NCBI RefSeq assembly: GCF_003710825.1
Contig: NZ_RHHQ01000008.1
Coordinates: 372,001 to 436,000, forward strand
From: Brevibacillus fluminis
GTDB lineage: Bacteria; Bacillota; Bacilli; Brevibacillales; Brevibacillaceae
Reading direction: 5' to 3'
Length of the DNA: 64,000 bases
The notes under the pieces were generated by a model. The model searched no databases and was not told where the DNA came from. It saw only the letters and a program-made list of their open reading frames with translations. Of the stretch, positions 16,906-25,257 are shown in pieces. Numbering within the stretch: position 1 is the stretch's first letter; each line of letters opens with the position of its first letter. Both the position numbers and the translations under genes were made by a program.

Positions 16906-17583
16906 TTAATCAAACTCCTTTTTCTCCCACTCGTCCTCAGGAATCGGCAGGGCTTCACCGGAGAAGCGCTGCTCTGCGAACGGATCGGCGTAATTGTGAA
17001 AGCCATTGCGCTCCCAAAAGCCAGGTCGGTCTTCCGTCATGAATTCAATGCCCCGAATCCACTTTGCGCTTTTCCAGAAGTAGAGATGCGGCACCACTAG
17101 ACGCAGCGGCCAGCCATGCTTGGCATTGAGCGGTTCGCCGCCAAAGGAGTGCGCCAGCAAGATGTCGTCGCCCAGCAAATCGTTGAGCGGCACATTCGTA
17201 TCGTAATCGTAGTCTGCATGGATCATCACATGCTTGGCATCAGGGCTGACGTTGACCAGCTTCAGCAGCTCTCTGAAACGGACGCCCTCCCATTCGTTGT
17301 CAAAGCGGGACCAGCGCGTCACGCAATGAATGTCGCACACCATTTTCGACTGTGCCAAGGCCATGACGTCGTCATACGATAGTGTCACTTCCTGTTCCAC
17401 TGTGCCGAACAACCGAAGCGTCCACGTGCTCATGTCATACGTAGGCACGTCCCCTTCATGCAAAATCGGGAAACGCTCGGTCAAAACTTGCCCGGGCGGC
17501 AGGCGGTGCGCCAGCGCCGGATCGACGGGCGGCAGCTTCATCTTCTGGATGCGCGCTGCCTTATCGTGTTGTTTGCCGTTCAT
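16906..17583 (-). CDS. Sulfite-oxidase-like molybdopterin protein (YuiH type)
   Basis: 225-residue protein consisting of the oxidoreductase molybdopterin-binding domain only. The molybdenum-ligand cysteine appears to be the one in MVCDIHCVTRWSRFDNEWEG, followed by HADYDYDTNVPLNDLLGDD, the typical HSFGGEPLNAKHGWPLRLV segment and KSAKWIRGIEF. There is no Tat or Sec signal and no dimerisation or heme domain, so it should be cytosolic. The family is uncharacterised or reduces/oxidises small S- or N-oxides. It lies in an operon between nucleoside permease and nucleoside phosphorylase genes, an unexpected partner. Spacing is 15 bases to the permease and 3 to the phosphorylase. Confidence 0.9.
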   Translation of the reverse strand: MNGKQHDKAARIQKMKLPPVDPALAHRLPPGQVLTERFPILHEGDVPTYDMSTWTLRLFGTVEQEVTLSYDDVMALAQSKMVCDIHCVTRWSRFDNEWEGVRFRELLKLVNVSPDAKHVMIHADYDYDTNVPLNDLLGDDILLAHSFGGEPLNAKHGWPLRLVVPHLYFWKSAKWIRGIEFMTEDRPGFWERNGFHNYADPFAEQRFSGEALPIPEDEWEKKEFD

Positions 17584-17598
17584 CGGTTTACCCTCCCG

Positions 17599-18522
17599 TT
17601 AGCGCGTGCTGCCGCTTGCGCCCGTTTTTCCTTTGAGCAAATTTTTGTCCTTGAAGAAGAACATCGCGATAACCGTCATCACGTACGGCATCATGAGCGT
17701 GAAGTGAGTCGGCATCGAGAGCCCTTGCAGGCGAATTGAGAAAGCGTCCATAAAGCCGAACAAGAGGCTCGCTCCCATGATGCCGAGCGGGTTGGATTGC
17801 CCCAGCATCATCGCAACCAGCGCGATGAATCCGCGTCCCGCCGTCATCCCTTCCGAGAACATCGTAACTTGTCCGAGCGACAGCTGTGCTCCGGCCAAAC
17901 CGCAGAAAATGCCGCAGACGAGGACTGCCCCGTACTGCATCCGTCGGGTTTTGATCCCCATGCTCTGCGCCGCGACGAGACTTTCTCCAGTCGCCAGCAG
18001 ACGGAAGCCAGTGACGGTGCGGAAATAGAAAAACTGGAGCACGACAACCAGGATAAACGCCAAAAAGACGAGCGGCGAATGTCCCGAAATCATATCGCCG
18101 AGAACCGGAATGTTTTTCAAAACAGGAATGCTCCATTGCGGCAATCCTTGCATGTCTTTGTCATAAAAGGCACCTTTGACATCAAAGACGATTCGAAGCA
18201 AATAGGTCGTCAAGCCGGTCGCAAGGAAATTGCTGGCGATACCGACGACGATCTCGTTGGCGCGCAAATTGATGGTCAAATACGCAAACAAGAGCGAGAA
18301 CAGCAGCACGCACACGATGGCAAACAAGACGCCGAGCGTGACGCTTCCAGTCATATGGTTACCCAAGACAGCAGCGAATGCCCCAACCAGGATCTGCCCT
18401 TCCAGTCCCACGTTGAACAGGCCCACCCGCGCGCACAGCGATCCGCCCAAGGCCGCCAGCAAAATCGGCGTCACCATCCGGATCGTGGAATTGAGTAGCG
18501 AGAGATCAAACAGATGCTCCAT
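17599..18522 (-). CDS. Nucleoside ABC transporter permease (NupQ-like)
   Basis: 307-residue inner-membrane permease of the BPD_transp_2 family, about eight to nine transmembrane segments. The GGSLCARVGLFNVGLEGQIL motif near residues 24-43 is characteristic of simple-sugar/nucleoside permeases, as is ANEIVVGIASNFLATGLTTY. It overlaps the preceding permease gene by 17 bases, which fixes co-expression. With the partner permease it forms the channel of a BMP-type purine or pyrimidine nucleoside importer. Confidence 0.92.
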   Translation of the reverse strand: MEHLFDLSLLNSTIRMVTPILLAALGGSLCARVGLFNVGLEGQILVGAFAAVLGNHMTGSVTLGVLFAIVCVLLFSLLFAYLTINLRANEIVVGIASNFLATGLTTYLLRIVFDVKGAFYDKDMQGLPQWSIPVLKNIPVLGDMISGHSPLVFLAFILVVVLQFFYFRTVTGFRLLATGESLVAAQSMGIKTRRMQYGAVLVCGIFCGLAGAQLSLGQVTMFSEGMTAGRGFIALVAMMLGQSNPLGIMGASLLFGFMDAFSIRLQGLSMPTHFTLMMPYVMTVIAMFFFKDKNLLKGKTGASGSTR

Positions 18523-19576
18523 CGGTTTTCCGCTCCTTTCTCCGCTTCAAGAACGCATACGAGAACTTTGCGGACACGAATAAAATCAGCACGGCTTGAA
18601 TAACGCCGGATACTTCCAGAGGCACTTCCGTATTGCGCTCCATCCCCATTGCACCGGTTTGCAAGGCGGCGAGCAATATCGACGCCAATGCCGTACCCAC
18701 CGGGTTGGAGTTGGCTAACAGCGTGGCCATCAGGCCTGTCCAGGCGTAGCTTGGCACAGTCAAAGCGCCGTCGATGTAGCGGTATTGCGCTCCCAGCACC
18801 TCAACCGTGCCCGCCAAGCCAGTCAAAGCACCGCTCGCAAACATGGACAACAGCATCACTTTCCCGCGATTTACGCCGCCATATGCCGCGAAGAACGGGT
18901 TTTGACCCAGCATGTTGACTTCATAGCCGAAAATCGTCCGACGGAACAAAAAGGCAAGTACGATAACCAAAATGATGGCGATCAAAAAACCGGCGTGCAG
19001 TGTCATGCCGTGGAACAGCTTCGGCAGCCACGCGCTTTTGTCGATCATCATGCTTTGTGCCATCGCCGCCGAACCGGTATTGTCCTTGAACGGCTCGGTC
19101 ACCAAATATCCGGCGAATAGCGTGGCGATGTAGTTCATCAAAAGCGTGCTGATTAAGAGATCAATTTTGAATTTGACTTCCATCCAGGCAGCCAAGACGG
19201 ACCAGATTCCGCCTGCGGCAATCCCGGCGAGTAACGCCCCCAGCAGCTTCACGATCCCCGGCCCCGGCAAATAAAGTGCCGTCAGGGCAGCTGCGATTGC
19301 ACCGAGCACCATCTGCCCTTCCGCCCCCATGTTGAAAAAGCCGGCGCGGAACGCGAGGCAAATCCCCAGCCCGATCAAAATGATCGGCGTCGCCCGTGCC
19401 AATGTGCTGGTGAAGAAGTAAAAGCTGCCGAACGCGCCCTTCCACATCTCCCCGTACGTTTCCAGCACAGGCGCACCGCTCGCGGCAATCGCGATCGCTC
19501 CCGCGAGGAACCCGACCACTATTGCAACAATCGGATGAAGCAGGGAAGCAAAAAATGACCCTGTTCGATTCATCAA
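18506..19576 (-). CDS. Nucleoside ABC transporter permease (NupP-like)
   Basis: 356-residue permease of the same family as its downstream neighbour, larger because of an N-terminal extension and a basic C-terminal tail (FLKRRKERKTDG). The conserved LGICLAFRAGFFNMGAEGQM motif and the segment LISTLLMNYIATLFAGYLV are diagnostic. It starts four bases inside the end of the ATPase gene (ATGA overlap), so the two are translationally coupled. The pair of different permeases is the usual make-up of YufPQ/NupPQ systems. Confidence 0.92.
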   Translation of the reverse strand: MMNRTGSFFASLLHPIVAIVVGFLAGAIAIAASGAPVLETYGEMWKGAFGSFYFFTSTLARATPIILIGLGICLAFRAGFFNMGAEGQMVLGAIAAALTALYLPGPGIVKLLGALLAGIAAGGIWSVLAAWMEVKFKIDLLISTLLMNYIATLFAGYLVTEPFKDNTGSAAMAQSMMIDKSAWLPKLFHGMTLHAGFLIAIILVIVLAFLFRRTIFGYEVNMLGQNPFFAAYGGVNRGKVMLLSMFASGALTGLAGTVEVLGAQYRYIDGALTVPSYAWTGLMATLLANSNPVGTALASILLAALQTGAMGMERNTEVPLEVSGVIQAVLILFVSAKFSYAFLKRRKERKTDGASV

Positions 19577-21078
19577 TGCCCTCCTCCTGCCATTAACAAG
19601 CTGATTTCTTCTTCTGTCGCTGTCTGTGTATCGAGCTCGCCGACGATCTTCCCCTCATACATAACCAAAATCCGGTCAGACAAGGTCATAATTTCCGTCA
19701 GCTCGGACGATATAAGCAAAACCGCTTCGCCTTTATCGCGCTTTTGCATGATTTGCTGATGAATGAACTCCATCGCCCCGATATCAACGCCACGCGTAGG
19801 CTCAGCCGCAATCAAAAACGGTGTTTCCTGGCCAATTTCCCGGGCAACAATCACCTTCTGCAAATTTCCCCCGGAAAGGTTTTGCGCACGTTCGTGAATC
19901 GATTCTGTCTTCACCGCAAAGCTTTTTACCCATTCGCTCACCTGCTGGTTTAGCCGCTTGTGATCGAGGAATCCTGCTTTTTGAAACGCCGGCTTTCGGT
20001 AATGGCCCATCATAGCATTTTCCTTAACCGACGAATTCTTCGCCGCGCCCCACAAATATCGATCTTCCGGGATATGCGCTAACCCAGCCTCACGGATCGA
20101 TCGCGGCGTGTTGTTGGTCATGTTTTTTCCTTCGAGCGTTACGGTGCCCCGATCCACTGGTAGAAGGCCGGTCAGCGCCTGGATCAGCTCGGATTGGCCG
20201 TTGCCAGACACCCCAGCAATGCCGACGATTTCACCGCTGTTGACGTGAAACGAAACATTGTCCAACAGCGGCTTCCCTGCTTCTCCGCGAACGAACAGCC
20301 CTTCCGCCTGCAAAATCGGCTTGCCCGGCTGTCGCTCCCGGCGCTTGATGCCGACGAGGTCGCGGCCTACCATCAGGCGGGAAATCTCTTCGACATTCGT
20401 GTCCGCCTTGTTCATCGTCCCAGTGATCTTACCGCTTCGCAGTACGGTAATGCGGTCCGCCACTTCCATCACTTCATGGAGTTTGTGCGTGATCAGGATG
20501 ATGCTTTTGCCTTGGGCAGCCAAGCTCTTCAGCGTAACCAAGAGCTCACCCACCTCGAGCGGCGTCAAGACCGCTGTTGGTTCGTCGAGGATGATGATGT
20601 CCGCGCCGTTGTACAGCACTTTGAGGATTTCCACGCGCTGCTGGGTGCCGACTGGGCAATCGCCCACTTTTTTGTTCGCATCTACGGACATGCGGTACTT
20701 TTCTGACAATTCATTCACCGCTTTCGCCGCAGCGCGACGATCAAACCAGATCCCCTTTTTCGGTTCCTTGCCGATCACGATGTTTTCGGCGACCGTCCGG
20801 GACGGGAAAAGCATGAAATGCTGATGGACCATGCCGATACCGCTTTGAATCGCTGCCGCCGGGTTTTGAAACTGGCATTCCTTCCCGCGAATCCGAATGG
20901 TTCCGGAGGTCGCTTGTTCCATCCCGTACAGGATTCTCATCAGAGTGGTTTTGCCAGCGCCGTTTTCGCCAACGATCGCATGGATTTCCCCTTCATGCAG
21001 AGAAAAACTGACCTGATCGTTCGCGGTAAAGGTGCCATATTGCTTAGTGATGCGGTCCATCTCCAACAAAACGGTCAT
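19573..21078 (-). CDS. Nucleoside ABC transporter ATPase (NupO-like)
   Basis: 501-residue double ABC protein. First domain: Walker A GENGAGKTT, Q-loop GMVHQHFMLF, Walker B IIILDEPTAVLTP. Second domain: a degenerate Walker A, GVSGNGQSE, an intact LSGGNLQKV signature, and PFLIAAEPTRGVD. This asymmetry is normal for sugar/nucleoside-type importers. I choose ATG 21078 rather than the TTG at 21108, since the shorter form matches the family (MTVLLEMDRITKQYG). The ATG overlaps the TGA of a short leader frame, described separately. Operon order is BMP lipoprotein, ATPase, two permeases. Confidence 0.92.
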   Translation of the reverse strand: MTVLLEMDRITKQYGTFTANDQVSFSLHEGEIHAIVGENGAGKTTLMRILYGMEQATSGTIRIRGKECQFQNPAAAIQSGIGMVHQHFMLFPSRTVAENIVIGKEPKKGIWFDRRAAAKAVNELSEKYRMSVDANKKVGDCPVGTQQRVEILKVLYNGADIIILDEPTAVLTPLEVGELLVTLKSLAAQGKSIILITHKLHEVMEVADRITVLRSGKITGTMNKADTNVEEISRLMVGRDLVGIKRRERQPGKPILQAEGLFVRGEAGKPLLDNVSFHVNSGEIVGIAGVSGNGQSELIQALTGLLPVDRGTVTLEGKNMTNNTPRSIREAGLAHIPEDRYLWGAAKNSSVKENAMMGHYRKPAFQKAGFLDHKRLNQQVSEWVKSFAVKTESIHERAQNLSGGNLQKVIVAREIGQETPFLIAAEPTRGVDIGAMEFIHQQIMQKRDKGEAVLLISSELTEIMTLSDRILVMYEGKIVGELDTQTATEEEISLLMAGGGH

Positions 21079-21146
21079 CCGTTCCTCATCCTTTCTTTGT
21101 TTAGACAAGAACGATTCATTGTTCTTGTCCTCCTTACGTGATTCAT
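21075..21146 (-). CDS. Possible leader peptide coupled to the ABC ATPase
   Basis: A 23-codon frame (starts at ATG 21146, or after an inner AAGGAGG at ATG 21119 for a 14-codon form) ends in TGA at 21075-21077, overlapping the ATPase start codon as ATGA. Both candidate starts lie in a 27-bp tandem duplication, which keeps the frame. The peptide is basic and not family-like. Either a real translated leader that delivers ribosomes to the ATPase start, or chance; the strong Shine-Dalgarno sequence argues for translation. Confidence 0.4.
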   Translation of the reverse strand: MNHVRRTRTMNRSCLNKERMRNG

Positions 21147-21166
21147 CGTTCTTGTCCTGTCTACGT
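21113..21166. repeat. 27-bp tandem duplication carrying a ribosome site and ATG
   Basis: Copies at 21113-21139 and 21140-21166 differ at four positions. Read on the minus strand each has an (A)GGA-rich site, ACAAGAAC and ATGAATC. Duplicate start regions lie 35-70 bases before the ABC ATPase gene. Confidence 0.8.
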
Positions 21167-21202
21167 GCAACCAGAAGGCGTTACTCTGTAAAACGTAAAG
21201 GA

Positions 21203-21226
21203 ACCGACTGCCTGAGCGCAGCCGGT
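21203..21226 (-). terminator. Intercistronic hairpin after the BMP lipoprotein gene
   Basis: AACCG and CGGTT arms (minus strand AACCGGC with GTCGGTT) just after the lipoprotein stop, with only a short T-run. It probably attenuates or stabilises, giving more binding protein than ATPase, as is common in ABC operons. Confidence 0.55.
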
Positions 21227-21248
21227 TTTCCTTCTATTTCCTATGGCG

Positions 21249-22289
21249 TTATTGCTTCAGCGGGTTAGTCACTGTGCGTTTGCCGGAGACGATTTCATCT
21301 TTGATCGCTTTTACTTTGTTGATGATGTCTTCACCGATGAACGCGTTCAATGGTGTTTTGGTTTCACGCGTGACATACGTTACGCCTACGCCATCTTCTT
21401 TGAGACCGTAATCGTACGTACCTTGCTTGTAGGTGCCTTCAACGAATTGTTTCACTGTATCGTAAGCGACTGCATCCGTACCTTTCAGCTGGGACAGGAC
21501 GATATGTTCAGGGTCGATCGCGGTGCGGTCCACGTCTTGGCCGGATGTGTAGAAGCCTTTTTCTTTTGCTGCTTCAAATACGCCGAGGTCGCCTACAGCA
21601 GAAGCGCCGTTGATGAAGTCAGCCCCTTGGGAATGCTGCAGGATCGCCAATTCTTTCGCTTTCGCCGGGTCTGTGAAGCTGCCGACGTAGTTTACCAATA
21701 CTTTTGCATTCGGATTGGTTGCTTTTACGCCTTCTTCATAGCCAACCGACCATTTTTTCAGGTTCGGGATGTCCATTGCCACAACGATACCGACTGTGTT
21801 TGTTTTGGTAGCGAGACCCGCTGCCGCACCAACCAGGTAAGCCGCTTCCTGCTCACGGAACACAACGTTGCGCACGTTAGGCAGATCAACCGTCGTATCG
21901 ATGATGGTGAAAGGCTTGTCCGGATTTTCGGTAGCAACTTTTTTCAGCGCGTCCTCGGACTCAAAAGAAGAAGTGATGATCAGGTCGTAGTTTTCTGCAA
22001 CAACTGCGCGCAGGTTTTGCTCGATAGCTGCTTGGTCAGTGGATTCGATCGTTTTTACGTCAACGCCGAAATCTTTACCCGCTTTTTTTACACCTTCATC
22101 CATTTGCTGGAAGAATGGGTTTACCCCGATTTTTTCAGGCAACACGAGCGCAATTTTCTTTTTCGCTTTTTGCTCCCCTGCCGGTTGTGCTGACGAGTTG
22201 TCTGCCGCCGGCGCCTTCTCTGTGGAGCAGCCTGCCGCCAATACCGCAAAAACGGACAGCGACATGAACAGTGCTTTCATCTTTTTCAT
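21249..22289 (-). CDS. BMP-family nucleoside-binding lipoprotein (NupN-like)
   Basis: 346-residue lipoprotein. Signal peptide with lipobox LAAGC (Cys at residue 21), an Ala/Pro-rich linker, then a basic-membrane-protein (Bmp/PnrA/Med) periplasmic-binding fold: IALVLPEKIGVNPFFQQMDE, LIITSSFESEDALKKVATEN, VFREQEAAYLVGAAAGLATK, and GADFINGASAVGDLGVFEAA. These proteins bind purine or pyrimidine nucleosides for the adjacent ATPase and permeases. GGGGAGAG precedes ATG 22289. A clear SigA promoter and a dyad lie in the 200-base leader upstream. Confidence 0.93.
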   Translation of the reverse strand: MKKMKALFMSLSVFAVLAAGCSTEKAPAADNSSAQPAGEQKAKKKIALVLPEKIGVNPFFQQMDEGVKKAGKDFGVDVKTIESTDQAAIEQNLRAVVAENYDLIITSSFESEDALKKVATENPDKPFTIIDTTVDLPNVRNVVFREQEAAYLVGAAAGLATKTNTVGIVVAMDIPNLKKWSVGYEEGVKATNPNAKVLVNYVGSFTDPAKAKELAILQHSQGADFINGASAVGDLGVFEAAKEKGFYTSGQDVDRTAIDPEHIVLSQLKGTDAVAYDTVKQFVEGTYKQGTYDYGLKEDGVGVTYVTRETKTPLNAFIGEDIINKVKAIKDEIVSGKRTVTNPLKQ

Positions 22290-22431
22290 TACGATCTCTC
22301 TCCCCTATTTATATCTTTTCTTATCGTGCGGACCGTTTTTTGCGCCATCAAACGCAAAACGGACCTGCACGGAATAGACGTTCATGCGAATCTTGATTTT
22401 TCTGATCGGAATAAACGGGTTTAAAGACGAT

Positions 22432-22451
22432 CTAACCCTAATAAGGGTTAG
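22432..22451 (-). promoter_or_regulatory. Perfect dyad in the nucleoside operon leader
   Basis: CTAACCCT (22432-22439), four bases, AGGGTTAG (22444-22451). It lies about 21-40 bases downstream of the -10 element, placed for a repressor site or a 5' hairpin in the transcript. Confidence 0.6.
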
Positions 22452-22471
22452 CCTACTCGCCAATAAACACC

Positions 22472-22499
22472 ATTATAGTTGATACTACTATTTTTTCAA
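22472..22499 (-). promoter_or_regulatory. SigA-type promoter of the nucleoside import operon
   Basis: On the minus strand TTGAAA (22499-22494), 16 bases, TATAAT (22477-22472). It gives a 5' leader of roughly 180 bases before the lipoprotein ATG. Confidence 0.7.
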
Positions 22500-22559
22500 G
22501 AGTGAAAAGAGCAATTTGTCGAAAAAAAACGAATGTTGGCAGTAAGTAAATTCATCCAG

Positions 22560-23375
22560 CTATGCTTTTTCCCCCGCCGTCATGTACGCATAGACACTTC
22601 GTCCGATCTTGGCCAATGTATCGAGAGCGGAGAATGGCTCGATATCTTTGGAGAGAACCGTGATGCTGACGCTTCTTTTCCCTGCGAACAAGATCCCTGC
22701 GTCATGCTGTCTGCCTGTATCCCAGCCTGGTTTGTGCGCCATTTCCCAGGGTGTCAGGCTACCGATCACCGGCGAGTCGGATTCAGGTAAATACGCAGGA
22801 AGACCGTTTCGCACCTGCTGCTTTTTCATGATCTCGATCATCTGCTGGCAGGCGTGATAGGAGATGTAGCTGCCGGTTGCGAGCGTTTTGAGCAAAGCGT
22901 TGACGTCTGCAGCCGTGATCTCATTCAGCCCTTCACGCTTGACCGGATAGACGCAGCATTTATTGAAGAAATGACTTTCTTTCATGCCCGTCTCCCGCAT
23001 TGTCTGATTGATCGCGTCCGCCCCTACCAAATCGACCAGCATATTGGTCGCCATATTGTCGCTCTGTACGATCATCAGCGTGATCAGATCATAGATTGGC
23101 AGCACGATCCCCGGCGTCATATGCTGCAAAAATCCCGATCCCCCCACCATGTCCTCGCGCCGCAGCGTCATTGTGTCGCTCAGATTGAAGCGCTTCTCCT
23201 CGGCAGCTGCAAAGACCGCGGCCATAATCGGCACTTTAATGACGCTTTCCGCTAGAAACAGCTCACCCTCGTTGTGTGCCAAGCTTTTGCCTGTATCCAA
23301 ATCTTCCACGAAAACGCCCCAGGTGCCCCCCGCTTTTGCCGTCAGGTCGATGATCGTTTCCTTCAGTTGGTCCAT
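22560..23375 (-). CDS. Serine hydrolase, class A beta-lactamase-like, cytosolic
   Basis: 271-residue protein with the penicillin-recognising fold: active-site S44-V-I-K47, S105-D-N107, and K215-P-G in place of K-T-G. No signal peptide is visible (MDQLKETIIDLTAKAGGTWG), unlike true secreted beta-lactamases, and the omega-loop glutamate (E166 in the class A scheme) is not found where FNKCCVYPVKREGLNEITAA stands. It is therefore more likely an esterase, amidase or peptidase of the beta-lactamase2 family than a drug-resistance enzyme. It appears monocistronic; GGAAGGATCGCAAA precedes ATG 23375. Confidence 0.87.
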   Translation of the reverse strand: MDQLKETIIDLTAKAGGTWGVFVEDLDTGKSLAHNEGELFLAESVIKVPIMAAVFAAAEEKRFNLSDTMTLRREDMVGGSGFLQHMTPGIVLPIYDLITLMIVQSDNMATNMLVDLVGADAINQTMRETGMKESHFFNKCCVYPVKREGLNEITAADVNALLKTLATGSYISYHACQQMIEIMKKQQVRNGLPAYLPESDSPVIGSLTPWEMAHKPGWDTGRQHDAGILFAGKRSVSITVLSKDIEPFSALDTLAKIGRSVYAYMTAGEKA

Positions 23376-23556
23376 TTTGCGATCCTTCCTCTCTTTTTGT
23401 ACTGGTTTTTGCCTCAGGAAGAAGTTTACTATTTAAATGCCGGACTATTCAATCAAAAAGGAGCGGGTGCTGAGGCTGGTCATGTACAGGCTGTGATAAA
23501 TCCCCACATTTTGGGACAACATACTGACAAGATTATGTAAGCATGGAGGTCATTCT

Positions 23557-24150
23557 ATGAGCTGGACTCTCATTTGGCAAACGGTTGGCGTTATTGTTTT
23601 CGGCACTCTCTTGCTGCGCATCGCTGGCAGGAAATCAATTTCGCAAATGACCATGGCCCAGGTGGTCGTTATGATCGGCCTTGGCACTTTGATCATCCAG
23701 CCGATCACTGGGAACGGATACTGGCCTACCTTTCTTTTTGCCGCGGTTTTAGTGTTGGTCATGATGCTGATAGAGTATCTCGAAATGAAATCGAATGCCT
23801 TTGAAACATTCATTACAGGTAAAGCGGTTATCGTTATCGAAGATGGGGAGCTGGTTGAGCAAAACTTGTCCAAGCTCAGACTTTCCGTCGATAAATTGGA
23901 AATGCGGCTTCGACAAGCAGGAATCGCAAACAGATCTGATGTTCAATGGGCCACAATGGAGGTAAGCGGTAATTTGGGATATCAATTAAAAACGGAAAAA
24001 CAACCCGCCACAAAAGAAGACATCCAGCGCTTGATGGAGCTCCTTGAGCTAAAAGTTCCGGCAACGTTGGATCGGTCACTCGCTTCCGAGAATATATTTG
24101 CTGAGATCGTTAACGGCCATCAAAACTCTCATCCGCAAAAATTGCAGTAA
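23557..24150 (+). CDS. DUF421 membrane protein (YetF/YrbG-like)
   Basis: 197 residues. Two to three transmembrane helices in the first 75 residues (WQTVGVIVFGTLLLRIAGRK; IGLGTLIIQPI; FAAVLVLVMMLIEYLE), then the cytosolic DUF421 domain with the conserved KAVIVIEDGELVEQNLSKLR strand-turn. Family members are needed for spore or membrane physiology in Bacillus but have no assigned reaction. GGAGG lies 8 bases upstream of ATG 23557. The C terminus (NGHQNSHPQKLQ) is poorly conserved. Confidence 0.88.
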   Translation: MSWTLIWQTVGVIVFGTLLLRIAGRKSISQMTMAQVVVMIGLGTLIIQPITGNGYWPTFLFAAVLVLVMMLIEYLEMKSNAFETFITGKAVIVIEDGELVEQNLSKLRLSVDKLEMRLRQAGIANRSDVQWATMEVSGNLGYQLKTEKQPATKEDIQRLMELLELKVPATLDRSLASENIFAEIVNGHQNSHPQKLQ

Positions 24151-24167
24151 CAAGCTATACAATTTAG

Positions 24168-24201
24168 AAAGGAAGCCTCCCATCTGCAGGTGGCTTCCTT
24201 T
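24168..24201. terminator. Terminator between convergent genes
   Basis: AAAGGAAGCC (24168-24177) and GGCTTCCTTT (24192-24201), usable from either side. Confidence 0.88.
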
Positions 24202-24225
24202 AACGTATCGTCGCATCTCTTCCGC

Positions 24226-25224
24226 TTATCCTCTCAAAACGGCCATAATCCGCTCACACAGCTCCATCGTGCCGACATTGTCGCGGCCACTGGACAACGG
24301 GGCAACGCCCGCTTGACAGCATTGCATGAAATGCGCCATCTCGTCGACGAAGCCGCGCAAATGCAGGTCTTTAACCCCGCCCGACATAGTTGAGGCCGAA
24401 TGTGTCAGAACCACCGTTTGCTCCGCAAGCGACTTCCACGAAGCGGCGGCAGACGGCTGCGCTTGATGAATCGTGACGGTTTCGATGTCCTCCGCGGATG
24501 CGTATCCATGGTCAAACGTGATCAGCAAGCTTTCCTTCTCCCGCGACCATGCGCTCATTCCCGCGAGGTACACGCTTCCGACTACGCCGCTTTCAAACTG
24601 TAGCGAAAGTGTATGGGAAACCGATGCGCCCTCGCTGTTGTGAAACCCGGCTACATGCGCCACTTCCCCGAACAAATAGCGAATAAGGTCGATCAGATGA
24701 ATCGCCGCCAGTTTGAGAAACTGCTCGTCGTCGCGGCAAAACGGTGTGCTGTCCACCAGGAATTTGGCTTGGAACGACCGTGCTTGCCCCAATGTTTTGT
24801 CCGTCAGCAATTCCTTCAGTTTACGGTAGCAAGGCGCATACCGTTTCATGAAGCCGACCATTAGCGAGACGCCCGCTTGTTCGGCAGCTTCAGCGATTTG
24901 CGCTGCTTCCTCGGCATTCCAACCGAGCGGCTTTTCTACGTACACATGCTTGCCTGCCTTGATGCAGTCCATCGCTATTGCGAATTGATCGTCCGGCTGC
25001 GCCACGATTACAACGCCGGCGCACGCTTCTTGCTCAAGCATCAACCGATAATCGTCATAAGGTGTCCCGTTGCTTCCGAATCGCTGGAGGGCAGCCTTCG
25101 ACCGATCGATGCTGCGGGTGGCTATTGCCTGGATCACTACTCCCGCTTCAATTGCGGCAGGCAAAATGTTGGTTGTTGCATGAAATCCGGCTCCTATGAA
25201 GCAAAGTGTAGGTTTTTGGTTCAT
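24226..25224 (-). CDS. Gfo/Idh/MocA-family oxidoreductase
   Basis: 332-residue NAD(P)-dependent dehydrogenase. The Rossmann loop is CFIGAGFHATTNILP at residues 9-23; the conserved E-K-P-L-G-W follows GKHVYVEKPLGW, and the C-terminal beta-sheet domain begins about residue 120. The family acts on sugars, inositol, or biliverdin-like substrates. ATG 25224 is preferred over 25242 since AGGAG lies 8 bases before it. The gene lies 33 bases after the S-adenosylhomocysteinase-like gene on the same strand and may be co-transcribed; no metabolic link is obvious. Confidence 0.9.
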   Translation of the reverse strand: MNQKPTLCFIGAGFHATTNILPAAIEAGVVIQAIATRSIDRSKAALQRFGSNGTPYDDYRLMLEQEACAGVVIVAQPDDQFAIAMDCIKAGKHVYVEKPLGWNAEEAAQIAEAAEQAGVSLMVGFMKRYAPCYRKLKELLTDKTLGQARSFQAKFLVDSTPFCRDDEQFLKLAAIHLIDLIRYLFGEVAHVAGFHNSEGASVSHTLSLQFESGVVGSVYLAGMSAWSREKESLLITFDHGYASAEDIETVTIHQAQPSAAASWKSLAEQTVVLTHSASTMSGGVKDLHLRGFVDEMAHFMQCCQAGVAPLSSGRDNVGTMELCERIMAVLRG

Positions 25225-25257
25225 GTGCTTCGCTCCTGTCATCTTGGCTGAAAATCG

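Noticed and set aside
22290..22500. Purine riboswitch in the leader of the nucleoside import operon
   Set aside because: The leader has a dyad but I could not find the three-way junction core sequence of purine riboswitches.
22515..22523. TTTGTCGAA, a perfect Spo0A box, and related TGTCGAA cores at 8787 and 62301
   Set aside because: The 7-base core is expected several times by chance in 64 kb, and the perfect copy is not well placed relative to a promoter. I only mention the pair before the chemoreceptor as an alternative reading.
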